A stretch of DNA of 64,000 nucleotides. Origin: an uncultured Chloracidobacterium sp. (GTDB lineage: Bacteria > Acidobacteriota > Blastocatellia > Pyrinomonadales > Pyrinomonadaceae). Position numbers and translations under genes: made by a program. This document shows, in pieces, positions 16,883-25,070 of this stretch (its first letter is position 1; every line of letters starts with the position of its first letter). The stretch lies in assembly GCA_936914845.1 (NCBI GenBank), contig CAKZGE010000006.1, positions 109,297-173,296 on the forward strand, read 5' to 3'. Below the pieces are notes generated by a model. That model was given only the letters and a program-made list of their open reading frames with translations. It was not told the origin of the DNA and ran no database searches.

Positions 16883-17491
16883 ATGAAAAACCTGCTCAAC
16901 TTTTTATTTATCGGAAAAAATGACCGTCTTGGTTCGATCGCCGCGTTTGCGATCATCGCTTTGATCGCCCTCGGTTGTACCTGCGGCGACAAATTCAACA
17001 CCTCTAATGACGACGACAACCGAAATACCGCCAATACCTCCACCGATCCGTTCAACAAGAAGGATGATGACAGCAGCGGCGATAAAGATGACAGCCCTTC
17101 GGCCGATGGTGTTCCTTCGGAATCCGAAGCAGAATCAATGGTCAAATCGCTGACGACCGATTTCGCAACCGCTATCGACACAGCCGATTTTTCGTCGATC
17201 TACGCCGATTCTTCACAAGATTTCAAATCGACCTACACCGAAGATCAGATGAAGTCCGCTTTCAAGCAATTCATCGACAAAAAGGGTATTGTGGTTCCGA
17301 TCCTTCGCAAAGCGACCGACATGGACGCTGATTTTTCGCCGGCTCCATATATTCGCTCTGAAAAAGGCCTGGAGATATTGGTGCTCGAAGGTAAATTTTC
17401 GACCAAGCCGGTGCCGACCCGTTTCGAATACGAATTTGTCAAACGCGGCGGCGAATGGAAACTGCTGAAACTTGTTGTCAAACTGACATAA
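16883..17491 (+). CDS. Putative lipoprotein with acidic linker, function unknown
   Basis: A 202-residue protein. The membrane-like segment SIAAFAIIALIALGC ends in a candidate lipobox (ALGC) unusually far from the N terminus (about 33 residues), followed by a long Asp/Asn/Ser-rich linker (about 38-85) and a compact alpha/beta domain at 88-202 with a C-terminal strand pattern (EYEFVKRGGEWKLLKLVVKL) common in small secreted NTF2-like or DUF3887-like domains. This resemblance is tentative. It is probably co-transcribed with the metallopeptidase gene and ends in a terminator. Confidence 0.7.
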   Translation: MKNLLNFLFIGKNDRLGSIAAFAIIALIALGCTCGDKFNTSNDDDNRNTANTSTDPFNKKDDDSSGDKDDSPSADGVPSESEAESMVKSLTTDFATAIDTADFSSIYADSSQDFKSTYTEDQMKSAFKQFIDKKGIVVPILRKATDMDADFSPAPYIRSEKGLEILVLEGKFSTKPVPTRFEYEFVKRGGEWKLLKLVVKLT

Positions 17492-17521
17492 GCAGCACGG
17501 TTTCGATCTTGCACGTTTCAA

Positions 17522-17557
17522 GGACGGTTCCTTATTTTAGGGCCGTCTTTGCTTTTT
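17522..17557 (+). terminator. Probable terminator after the lipoprotein gene
   Basis: GGACGG and CCGTC pair across a 15-nt loop, followed by TTTGCTTTTT. Confidence 0.65.
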
Positions 17558-17602
17558 GGCGGGTTGAGCGATAAAATTTCTCTTTAATTCGATCAAAATA
17601 CT

Positions 17603-18772
17603 ATGAAGATCCACGAATATCAGGGGAAAGCACTTCTCAAAGAATATGGTGTTCCTGTTCCGCGCGGCATTGTTGTAAATACCCCGGAAGAGGCAGAGGC
17701 GGCCGCACGCGAACTCGGCACGGATATTGTTGTCGTTAAAGCTCAGATCCATGCCGGCGGACGCGGTAAGGGCGGCGGTGTAAAACTGGCAAGATCACCG
17801 GAAGAAGCGAAGCAGATCGCGGCCGAAATACTCGGCATGATGTTGATCACACACCAGACCGGCCCCGAAGGCCGCGAGGTCCGCACCCTGCTGATCGAAG
17901 AAGGTTTACCTATCGATAAAGAGTTCTATTTGGGCATCACGCTCGACCGTGCCACGGGCCGCGATGTTTTCATGGCATCATCGCAAGGCGGCATGGACAT
18001 TGAAAAGGTCGCCGAAGAAACGCCGGACCTGATCTTGAAAGAAACGATCGATCCGGCGGTCGGACTGCGTCCGTTTCAGGCACGCAAACTTGCTTTTGGT
18101 TTAGGCATTCCGGCCGAATTGATCAACCAAGCGGCGAAATTCATGTTGGCTCTTGCAGCCGCGTATGAAAAGATGGACGCTTCGCTGGTTGAGATCAATC
18201 CGTTCCTGTTAACAAAAGACGGGCGTTTGATCGCGCTTGATGCCAAGGTCAATTTTGACGACAATGCAATGTTCCGACATAAAGATTATGCCGAACTTCG
18301 CGACCTGAACGAAGAAGAACCGCTTGAGATAGAAGCTTCGAAGTTCGATCTGAACTACATCAAGCTCGACGGTAATATCGGCTGTATGGTGAACGGAGCG
18401 GGCCTGGCAATGGCCACCATGGACATCATCAAACTGGCCGGCGGCGAACCCGCCAATTTTCTTGATGTCGGCGGCGGTGCTTCGCAGCAGCGTGTCGAAG
18501 AAGCATTCAAGATCCTGCTTTCGGATGAGAACGTCAAAGCCGTATTGATCAACATTTTCGGCGGCATCGTTCGAACCGATATGGTCGCCAGCGGAGTTGT
18601 CGCCGCGGCAAAGAATCTGGGTGTTTCGATCCCGATAGTAGCCCGGCTCGAAGGCACCAACGTTGAAGAAGGCCGAGCGATCTTGCAAAATTCGGGCATC
18701 GGCATTATTGCCGCCACAACGATGAATGACGCGGCCGAAAAGGTGGTTTCCGCCGCCAATGCCGAATTCTAA
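17603..18772 (+). CDS. sucC: Succinyl-CoA synthetase beta subunit (ADP/GDP-forming)
   Basis: TCA-cycle enzyme subunit that, with the alpha subunit SucD, interconverts succinyl-CoA and succinate with nucleotide phosphorylation. The 389 residues are full length: the ATP-grasp part begins MKIHEYQGKALLKEYGVPVP and includes KAQIHAGGRGKGGGVKLA; metal-ligand segment VEINPFLLTKDGRLIALDAK; C-terminal flavodoxin-like part with NFLDVGGGASQQRVEEAF and NIFGGIVRTDMVASGV. sucD, which normally follows directly, is not here: the next gene is on the other strand, after a strong hairpin. Confidence 0.97.
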   Translation: MKIHEYQGKALLKEYGVPVPRGIVVNTPEEAEAAARELGTDIVVVKAQIHAGGRGKGGGVKLARSPEEAKQIAAEILGMMLITHQTGPEGREVRTLLIEEGLPIDKEFYLGITLDRATGRDVFMASSQGGMDIEKVAEETPDLILKETIDPAVGLRPFQARKLAFGLGIPAELINQAAKFMLALAAAYEKMDASLVEINPFLLTKDGRLIALDAKVNFDDNAMFRHKDYAELRDLNEEEPLEIEASKFDLNYIKLDGNIGCMVNGAGLAMATMDIIKLAGGEPANFLDVGGGASQQRVEEAFKILLSDENVKAVLINIFGGIVRTDMVASGVVAAAKNLGVSIPIVARLEGTNVEEGRAILQNSGIGIIAATTMNDAAEKVVSAANAEF

Positions 18773-18797
18773 ACACTAAGCGTCGATCCGAGATCGC

Positions 18798-18831
18798 GGG
18801 GTGAAGGGCCGGGAAAACCGGTCCGCACCCC
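18798..18831. terminator. Strong hairpin after sucC, no T-run
   Basis: GGGGTG pairs with CACCCC, and inside it GGGCCGG with CCGGTCC (one G-U) around GAAAA-like loop. There is no U-tract, so it may be an mRNA 3' stabiliser or a two-way end structure between convergent genes. Confidence 0.5.
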
Positions 18832-18858
18832 ACGTGACTTAAAGATCACGAAAAGGCT

Positions 18859-19137
18859 TTATGCCTCTCTTGCCGAACGTCGCCGCATCGTTTCCCTGCC
18901 GCCGCCAAAATATGCCAGCAGCATAGCGATCATATGAACGACGAACCATATATTGTCCGCTCCCATATTTTGGTAGATATAGATCAGCACCAAAACGCGC
19001 GGCACGAATATGCCAAGCAGGATATCACCCCATTGCGGGACGGTATTGGCCGGAAACTGGCCCGGCAGCAAAAACGCATATATCAACAGCACCAACCGCG
19101 GAAAGAACAGTGAAAGGATCAGAAATAATTGGTCCAT
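18859..19137 (-). CDS. Small integral membrane protein, function unknown
   Basis: About 92 residues from the ATG at 19137 with up to three membrane segments: LFLILSLFFPRLVLLIYAFL, ILLGIFVPRVLVLIYIYQ and IWFVVHMIAMLLAYFGG, ending in a basic Arg-rich tail. An upstream in-frame ATG at 19206 would add 23 hydrophilic residues; an AGGAG lies 14 nt before the internal ATG, so I prefer it without certainty. It faces sucC tail-to-tail. The protein resembles short acidobacterial membrane proteins with no assigned role; I do not recognise a named family. Confidence 0.65.
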   Translation of the reverse strand: MDQLFLILSLFFPRLVLLIYAFLLPGQFPANTVPQWGDILLGIFVPRVLVLIYIYQNMGADNIWFVVHMIAMLLAYFGGGRETMRRRSAREA

Positions 19138-19259
19138 ATTAAACCTGAAAGCTCCTTGCCTTTTATACAAGATGCTACCATATTTCCACTTTTTTAATTC
19201 CGCCATTTTCGAAACTCGGCGGCATTACGTAAAATCAAGTATTTAACCGTAGAACGAAG

Positions 19260-20285
19260 ATGAGCGCAGGTACAATTGTTTCAGTACATCCCGAATACGC
19301 CATTCCCGGCGGCGAATTGATCATTGGAACCGAAGGTTTCGATCCGGCCCCGAATGGCGGCCATGCCTGCTTTATCGGCGGTTCAGCAGCTCATATCGTA
19401 TCTGCTTCGTCCACTCGGGTCATTGTCGTTGTTCCACCGGACATTTTCGGCACGCTTGTCCCGGTCCAGCTGGAAAGCCGCGGCCGGGCCACGAACGATC
19501 ACGCCATTGTGGTCGGCGAAGAAATTGTTGACGATATGCACATTGTCGCCAACCCGGCCGTCGATCCGCGCGATAATTCGATCGTTATGACGCGTTCCGG
19601 CACTCGCGGCCAACAGCTGGAACACACTCTTTACCGGCTCGAAGCCGATGGTTATCTGGACGAGATGCCCGCCGAAATCGTCAACCCAACGGCGATCGCA
19701 TTTGATCCGAACGGCGAACTTTATGTCACGAACCGTTCCGCCGGCGAGGTATGCCGCATCGAACGCGGAGAAGAGGTCATAACCTTTGCTGCCGGTTTGG
19801 GCGTCGCGACGGGACTCGCATTCGGGCCTGATGGTTCGATGTACGTCGGCGACCGCCAAGGCACGATCTACCGCATTCGCGAATTTGGCAATGCCGAACG
19901 TTTTGCCGAGCTCGACCCTTCGGTTGCCGCCTATCATTTGGCATTCGGCCCGGACGAAAGGCTTTATGTATCGGCCCCGGGCCTTTCCAGCTATGACACG
20001 ATCTATGCCATCGACGGCGGCGGCCGCGTTGAGCCTTTCGCCCGCGGATTCGGCCGGCCGCAAGGGCTTGCATTTGATGTCGAAGGCAGCCTGTATGCCG
20101 CTGCCTGCTTTCAGGGCCGCCATGGCATCGTCCGCATCGAAAGCGGCTCCGGGCGTATCGAAACGGTCGTCGCCGGCAACGAATTCGTTGGCCTTTGCTT
20201 TAACCTCGATGGAGATCTTATAGCCGCCACCGGTGAATCGCTTTTCGCACTACCAATGAACATCAAAGGGCTCCTTCTCTCATAA
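19260..20285 (+). CDS. IPT/TIG plus NHL/SMP-30-like beta-propeller protein
   Basis: A 341-residue protein without a visible signal peptide. Residues 1-85 look like an IPT/TIG domain (IVSVHPEYAIPGGELIIGTE ... GHACFIGGSAAHIVSASSTR). From about 100 the sequence repeats a propeller pattern: PTAIAFDPNGELYVTNRSAG, ATGLAFGPDGSMYVGDRQG, HLAFGPDERLYVSAPG, PQGLAFDVEGSLYAAACFQG, VGLCFNLDGDLIAATGE, about five to six blades. Such proteins may bind ligands or act as lactonases, but the catalytic metal residues of SMP-30 are not evident. It stands alone with the DUF4139 gene 102 nt downstream. Confidence 0.8.
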   Translation: MSAGTIVSVHPEYAIPGGELIIGTEGFDPAPNGGHACFIGGSAAHIVSASSTRVIVVVPPDIFGTLVPVQLESRGRATNDHAIVVGEEIVDDMHIVANPAVDPRDNSIVMTRSGTRGQQLEHTLYRLEADGYLDEMPAEIVNPTAIAFDPNGELYVTNRSAGEVCRIERGEEVITFAAGLGVATGLAFGPDGSMYVGDRQGTIYRIREFGNAERFAELDPSVAAYHLAFGPDERLYVSAPGLSSYDTIYAIDGGGRVEPFARGFGRPQGLAFDVEGSLYAAACFQGRHGIVRIESGSGRIETVVAGNEFVGLCFNLDGDLIAATGESLFALPMNIKGLLLS

Positions 20286-20387
20286 TGAACAAAATTTAAT
20301 CTTTCCGCTCCGGCAACCAAACCTTTTAGCAGTTCATCTTTTAGACTGTTCAATAAAAACTGACACAATTTTAACGATCTTATTTCT

Positions 20388-22577
20388 ATGAAAAAGACCC
20401 TTCTTTTTTTGACGCTATTGGTGTGTTCATTTCCCATAGCCGGACAAACAGGCTTAAAACCGGCCGTCGGCGTTTCAACACTGCCGATCCGCCGGGTAAT
20501 ACTTTATTCGAATGGCATCGCATATATCGAACGCCGAGGAACGGTAACCGACAATGCTGCCATCGATCTTAATTTCAAACAATCGCAGGTCGATGACGTT
20601 CTGAAATCAATGGTCGTGCTGGATCTCGGCAAAGGGTCGATAGGTTCGGTCAGCTATAATTCTTCCCTGCCCGCGTCGGCGCGTACCGCCGAGATCCCAT
20701 TTGCCATTGAATCCCGTTCAAGCGGGGGCGGTTTGGCCGAAGTTCTCCAGCAGCTTCAGGGAAGCCGAGTTGCCGTCGTTTCAACGAAAGGAACTTTCAG
20801 CGGTGCGATCCTTACCGTGGATAAACGCGACGTACCGGCTGATAAGGAACGCCCGGCGACGGTCGCCTACCAGCTTGTCCTGGCGTCCGAAAACGGCGAT
20901 ATTTCGGCGTTCGACCTGTCGGATATCCGCAGCTTGCGGCTGGTCGATGAGACCACACGCCGCAACATCAACGAATTTTCAAATGCGACCGCTTCCGCAC
21001 GAATGCGGGACGCCAAGACGATCACCATTTCGAGCGTCGGTACCGGTACGCGCGAGATCGTCGTCAGCTACACCATCGCCGCTCCGATCTGGAAAACGAC
21101 CTATCGCGTGGTGCTTGGCGAAGACGGCAAGCCGTTTTTTCAAGGGTGGGCGATAATTGACAACACAGGCGACGAAAGCTGGGAAAACGTTCAGCTTTCT
21201 TTGGTGTCGGGAGCTCCGGTGTCTTTTATCCAAAATCTGCAGCGGCCGCTCTATCGCGACCGCCCCATCATTCCGATCGCCGATGGTTTGAACCTGACCC
21301 CGCAGATCTATGACCCCGAAGCGGGTGTTGGCGGAGGTTCAGGCTCCGGAAATGGCAATGGAGACGGCTACGGAAGCGGGATCGGATCCGGTTCGGGTTC
21401 CGCTCTGCAGACTGCCGTTACAACGGGGATCGTCGGCGATGTAAACGCCAATTTTATGATGTCTTCCGCCCTGGTCGGCACGTCGGTCAGCGATGCCCTG
21501 GTCAATCAGGATGGCGGTGTTGAAACTGCGGCGACCGGTGCCGAGGTCGGCGACCTTTTTGAATACAAGATCGACCGGCCGATCAGTGTCCCGCGCAACC
21601 GTTCGGCACTTGTCCCGATCGTTCAAACAACTATGGAAGGCGAACGCGTTTCGATCTTCCGGGCTCCCGGCGGAAGTTCCGCTGACAGCGACGATGACGA
21701 CGACGATGAAGACGAACAAACGGCTTCAGTAAAGGCGAACCCGCGGGCAATGAGCGGCTTGCTGTTAAAGAACGTAACGCCGATGACCTTTGAAGGCGGC
21801 CCGATGACGATACTTGACCGCGACACTTATGCCGGCGAAGGTTTGATGGAACGCTTGAAGCCCAAAGAGCAGCGGTTGATCTCGTTTGCCGCCGATCTCG
21901 GCACCCTGATCCGCATCGAAGAAGGCGGCGGCCGCGAACCGGCAAAGGTCGTCAAGGTAGTGGACGGCATGCTGCAGGTACACTATTTCAAAACGGACAA
22001 GCGCACGTATAAACTCGCCAACCAAACCGACCGGCCAAAGGTCGTTTACATCGAGCATCCCGTGCGAAAGAATTGGACATTGTCTGAAAGTTTTGCCAAA
22101 CCGGACTATACGACCGCCCGATTTTATCGCTTTCGGGTCGAGTTGGCTCCATTCGCCTCACATGAGGTCACTGTCGGCGAAAATCTCGGAATGATGGATT
22201 CATATGGGCTTTCAACCTTTTCACCCAAAGACCTCGATATCTTTGTCACCGGCCGCTATATCGACGACAGCACCCGGCTTCGGCTCGGCAAGCTGATCGA
22301 TCTTCGCATGCGGATCAACGATATTGACGCCAAGATCGCCGCTCTCGATAAAGAATCAGAGGCAATCAGCACCGATCAGCAACGCTTTCGCAGCAACATC
22401 GAGGCACTCGCTAAAACCCCGGATGCAAAGGGTTTGATCGCCCGCTACATCGCCAAGGCCGGCGAACAGGAATCTCGTTTGGAACAGATCGCCGCCGAAA
22501 GAAGAACTCTTGAGGCCGAAAAAGTGAAGATCGAACGCGATCTGGCGACTGAGATCAAGAACTTTCAGATAAACTAA
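20388..22577 (+). CDS. Secreted DUF4139-domain protein
   Basis: A 729-residue exported protein. The signal peptide is MKKTLLFLTLLVCSFPIAGQ. The N-terminal part (RRVILYSNGIAYIERRGTV and LNFKQSQVDDVLKSMVVLDL) and the central segment VSYTIAAPIWKTTYRVVLGE followed by GWAIIDNTGDESWENVQLSL are the hallmarks of DUF4139 proteins. A Gly/Ser/Asn-rich low-complexity stretch at about 312-338 and a run of acidic residues at about 427-440 interrupt the domain. The C terminus (about 640-729) is a charged coiled coil (INDIDAKIAALDKESEAIS). The family role is unknown. It ends with a hairpin 25 nt downstream. Confidence 0.8.
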   Translation: MKKTLLFLTLLVCSFPIAGQTGLKPAVGVSTLPIRRVILYSNGIAYIERRGTVTDNAAIDLNFKQSQVDDVLKSMVVLDLGKGSIGSVSYNSSLPASARTAEIPFAIESRSSGGGLAEVLQQLQGSRVAVVSTKGTFSGAILTVDKRDVPADKERPATVAYQLVLASENGDISAFDLSDIRSLRLVDETTRRNINEFSNATASARMRDAKTITISSVGTGTREIVVSYTIAAPIWKTTYRVVLGEDGKPFFQGWAIIDNTGDESWENVQLSLVSGAPVSFIQNLQRPLYRDRPIIPIADGLNLTPQIYDPEAGVGGGSGSGNGNGDGYGSGIGSGSGSALQTAVTTGIVGDVNANFMMSSALVGTSVSDALVNQDGGVETAATGAEVGDLFEYKIDRPISVPRNRSALVPIVQTTMEGERVSIFRAPGGSSADSDDDDDDEDEQTASVKANPRAMSGLLLKNVTPMTFEGGPMTILDRDTYAGEGLMERLKPKEQRLISFAADLGTLIRIEEGGGREPAKVVKVVDGMLQVHYFKTDKRTYKLANQTDRPKVVYIEHPVRKNWTLSESFAKPDYTTARFYRFRVELAPFASHEVTVGENLGMMDSYGLSTFSPKDLDIFVTGRYIDDSTRLRLGKLIDLRMRINDIDAKIAALDKESEAISTDQQRFRSNIEALAKTPDAKGLIARYIAKAGEQESRLEQIAAERRTLEAEKVKIERDLATEIKNFQIN

Positions 22578-22601
22578 ATTACAACTCGTTGAAAAACCTA
22601 T

Positions 22602-22634
22602 AGGGCAAGCTCTTGAACCTCATTTGCTTGCCCT
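22602..22634. terminator. Hairpin after the DUF4139 gene
   Basis: AGGGCAAGC and GCTTGCCCT form a perfect 9-bp stem around a 15-nt loop; there is no clear T-run, so terminator function is likely but not certain. Confidence 0.55.
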
Positions 22635-22781
22635 CCACGATCTTATCGGTCATAAAAAATCCCCTTCAATTCCCGGGCAATAATAAAATGATTGCCCCGA
22701 CATCAGAAGATATGTCAAGATTTAGAATAGTAAATTAACACTGTGGAATGCTCCAAAAGACCGATTAGAAATGAGGTGGAA

Positions 22782-23387
22782 GTGAGGATTACATACATTT
22801 TACTTTTGTCGTTATTTATTTTTTTACTGGCTTGTCAACAATCGTCGATGCAGTCTTCGGGAAAGGCCACGCCTGAGCCAACTCGAACAGTTGTATCAGA
22901 GGAAACCGAGACGGGTAATTCTTCTTATTTAATAAACAATTTGTTGGTGCCTTCTGCCACTGAGCAGTGTCTTAACAAAGTCAAAGTCGGAGAATCTTTT
23001 GAATATGATCTTTCAATGAATCCGTACTATTTGCGTGGTAATTTTGACGGCAACAAATTAGTCGATTATGCAATTCTTATTGTCGGGAAAGACTCGAAAA
23101 AGACTGCGTTGGTAATTTGCAAAGACTCCACAACGCCGTTTGTCTTTGGAGAACTGATAAAATCCCCAACACCTTTGTCCGATAAAGAAAATGATAATTT
23201 TATTGGAAGCACTTGGGATGTCATTACCTTGGAAGAAGTTAATGAGAAACACTCTGTTAGTCCAGATGAAACCAATAAAAAGCTAGTTAAAGCCAAAGGC
23301 GAAGTAATTGTGTTCTATTACGAAATAGATGGTGTATTTTATATTTACTGGGATGGTAACAACTTTCGCTCTGCTAGTGAAGGGTAA
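22782..23387 (+). CDS. Putative lipoprotein, first of a tandem paralogous pair
   Basis: About 201 residues from a GTG at 22782 preceded by GAGGTGG at 22773-22779; a longer frame from ATG 22743 lacks a site and would put charged residues before the signal. The signal helix ITYILLLSLFIFLLAC ends in a lipobox (LLAC). The mature domain includes NPYYLRGNFDGNKLVDYAIL, an FG-GAP-like Asp-rich turn (DxNKxxD), and ends FYIYWDGNNFRSA. The following gene has the same architecture (NPFYLRVDLNGNRTLDHAI ... QYVYWDGKKFRS), so the pair arose by duplication. Its base composition is clearly AT-richer than its surroundings. Function unknown. Confidence 0.72.
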   Translation: MRITYILLLSLFIFLLACQQSSMQSSGKATPEPTRTVVSEETETGNSSYLINNLLVPSATEQCLNKVKVGESFEYDLSMNPYYLRGNFDGNKLVDYAILIVGKDSKKTALVICKDSTTPFVFGELIKSPTPLSDKENDNFIGSTWDVITLEEVNEKHSVSPDETNKKLVKAKGEVIVFYYEIDGVFYIYWDGNNFRSASEG

Positions 23388-23435
23388 CGTGTATAGGTTG
23401 GGTTCGCTCGATATCATTTAAGGAGCGGTGAAGAA

Positions 23436-24032
23436 ATGAAAAGCTGGACTGTTCCGATAATATTCTTGACTTTTTTCACATTTACCTCCTGCGCCAGCGT
23501 GGGTATCGATGTCGAGTCCAAAGCAAACTCACAAATCAATGTTGAGGAACCGCAGAGATCATCTAAGTCTGAAAAACCGGCTGATCTTAATATCCTTCCG
23601 ATTGCGGTGCAAAATTGTTTGCCGAAAATACACCTCGGCGAACCGATAGAACCGGACCTTTCGACCAACCCCTTTTACTTACGGGTTGATCTTAACGGCA
23701 ATAGAACGCTTGATCACGCAATAAGAGTTCGCGGGAAAGACACTAAAGATAAAGGTCTTTTGATCTGCATGGATAATGAGACTCCGTATATCTTCGGCAA
23801 AATAGCTAGATCAAACACGCCTCTCACCACGATCGATGACGATAACTTCTTGACGGACGACTGGGACGTTGTGTCCAATGAAGAGATGGCAAGTTTACCG
23901 ACCTACCCGCCGAAAGGTGCTGCCAAAGAAGGCAAAAATGCCAAAGGTGAAGCTTTGATATTTGCTTTTCAAATAGATGGCGTCCAGTACGTTTATTGGG
24001 ATGGTAAAAAATTTCGTTCCTTTGGCGAATAG
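23436..24032 (+). CDS. Putative lipoprotein, second of a tandem paralogous pair
   Basis: A 198-residue paralogue of the gene 48 nt upstream. Signal segment WTVPIIFLTFFTFTSCAS with lipobox TSC (an N-terminal Cys at about 19). The shared core (EPDLSTNPFYLRVDLNGNR, KDTKDKGLLICMDNETPYIF, and IDGVQYVYWDGKKFRS) aligns throughout with its neighbour, with similar spacing. AAGGAG ten nucleotides before the ATG supports the start. It is richer in GC than its sister. Likely anchored in the envelope and facing the periplasm or exterior; no function can be assigned. Confidence 0.78.
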   Translation: MKSWTVPIIFLTFFTFTSCASVGIDVESKANSQINVEEPQRSSKSEKPADLNILPIAVQNCLPKIHLGEPIEPDLSTNPFYLRVDLNGNRTLDHAIRVRGKDTKDKGLLICMDNETPYIFGKIARSNTPLTTIDDDNFLTDDWDVVSNEEMASLPTYPPKGAAKEGKNAKGEALIFAFQIDGVQYVYWDGKKFRSFGE

Positions 24033-24167
24033 CAGCCTCTCAATTTACATACTCTACCTGGGTTTCGACGGCGAAATCGTTTTTATTGACGTCGCGTACA
24101 TCGCTGAAGTAGTTTTTTCATATAACATAACCAAAAAATAGACAAAATTCTTTTGGTAAAGCCGATT

Positions 24168-24998
24168 ATGCCGACAATTAGAAATATCTTTTGCAGATCG
24201 CTGCCCTTGCTTAGCTTGATCATTTTGGCATTAACCTGCCAGTCCGATCTTGCTCAAAATCCCGCCCAATCAGGCAGCGAGTGGTATTGTGACCAACTAT
24301 TGAAATTAGACCTGCAAGTTGGCACTGTCATTGAAGTTATTCCGTATAGAAAGAAAGGAAATGCCCCACAGATGGCCACTTTCACAAATGAGGGAATAAA
24401 ATATAACGCGGAAAACATCGTCAAATTTCAGATGTCTAGCTTAGATGAACACTTAGAAAAGAATGAAATACAGACATTTTATGCTGTTCGAAGTAGAAAC
24501 TCGTCGGCTCTGAACTTTAAGATCGGGGAAACATATTTGTTTAAAGCTGATATTTTTCGCACTCAGATACAAAACAAAAGCTCGATCGAGTATTTTTTTA
24601 TCCGCCCAGAAGCTTTTGCCAAACCAATTGCCGCCGCAGCTGCCGAAGTTGATCTTTTGAAAAGATCTCGCAGCAAAAGCGTATTTCGGGAGGTTTTTGG
24701 TACAGATGAGGGTGAAAACATTTCAGCAGAAGTCATTAGCGGGAAATTTGTTCAGATGGCCAAGCCGAGTTATCCACCGCAACTAAAAAAGGCTAAAGTA
24801 CGCGAATCTATCAAGGTCGCTGTTCTCGTGGCTGAAAATGGCGATGTTATTAAAGCAAAGGCTTTGTGCCCGATCAACCTGCCCTTGGCGGCAGCTGCCG
24901 AAAAGGCAGCCCTCGCTTCTAAATTTTCTTCAACCGTCAAAGACGGCAAGCCGATCAAGATCAAAGGGATCATCGTCTTTAATTTTAACCCTCAATAA
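24168..24998 (+). CDS. Exported protein with TonB C-terminal domain
   Basis: About 276 residues. An N-terminal hydrophobic signal (SLPLLSLIILALTCQSDLAQ) precedes a middle region of about 130 residues beginning EWYCDQLLKLDLQVGTVIEV that resembles an OB-like beta domain (weak). The last about 85 residues are a TonB C-terminal domain: GKFVQMAKPSYPPQLKKAKV, then VAVLVAENGDVIKAKALCP and PIKIKGIIVFNFNP. There is no proline-rich spacer and no exbB/exbD nearby, so it is probably a secreted TonB-C protein rather than the energy transducer. A TTG at 24153 is an alternative start; I chose the first ATG. Confidence 0.78.
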   Translation: MPTIRNIFCRSLPLLSLIILALTCQSDLAQNPAQSGSEWYCDQLLKLDLQVGTVIEVIPYRKKGNAPQMATFTNEGIKYNAENIVKFQMSSLDEHLEKNEIQTFYAVRSRNSSALNFKIGETYLFKADIFRTQIQNKSSIEYFFIRPEAFAKPIAAAAAEVDLLKRSRSKSVFREVFGTDEGENISAEVISGKFVQMAKPSYPPQLKKAKVRESIKVAVLVAENGDVIKAKALCPINLPLAAAAEKAALASKFSSTVKDGKPIKIKGIIVFNFNPQ

Positions 24999-25070
24999 CC
25001 GGCTCAAAACGATGAAGGAGTGTTCTCAAATGCTGACGGGATCGTGAAACCCGCCGGAATTTGAAGCGGT

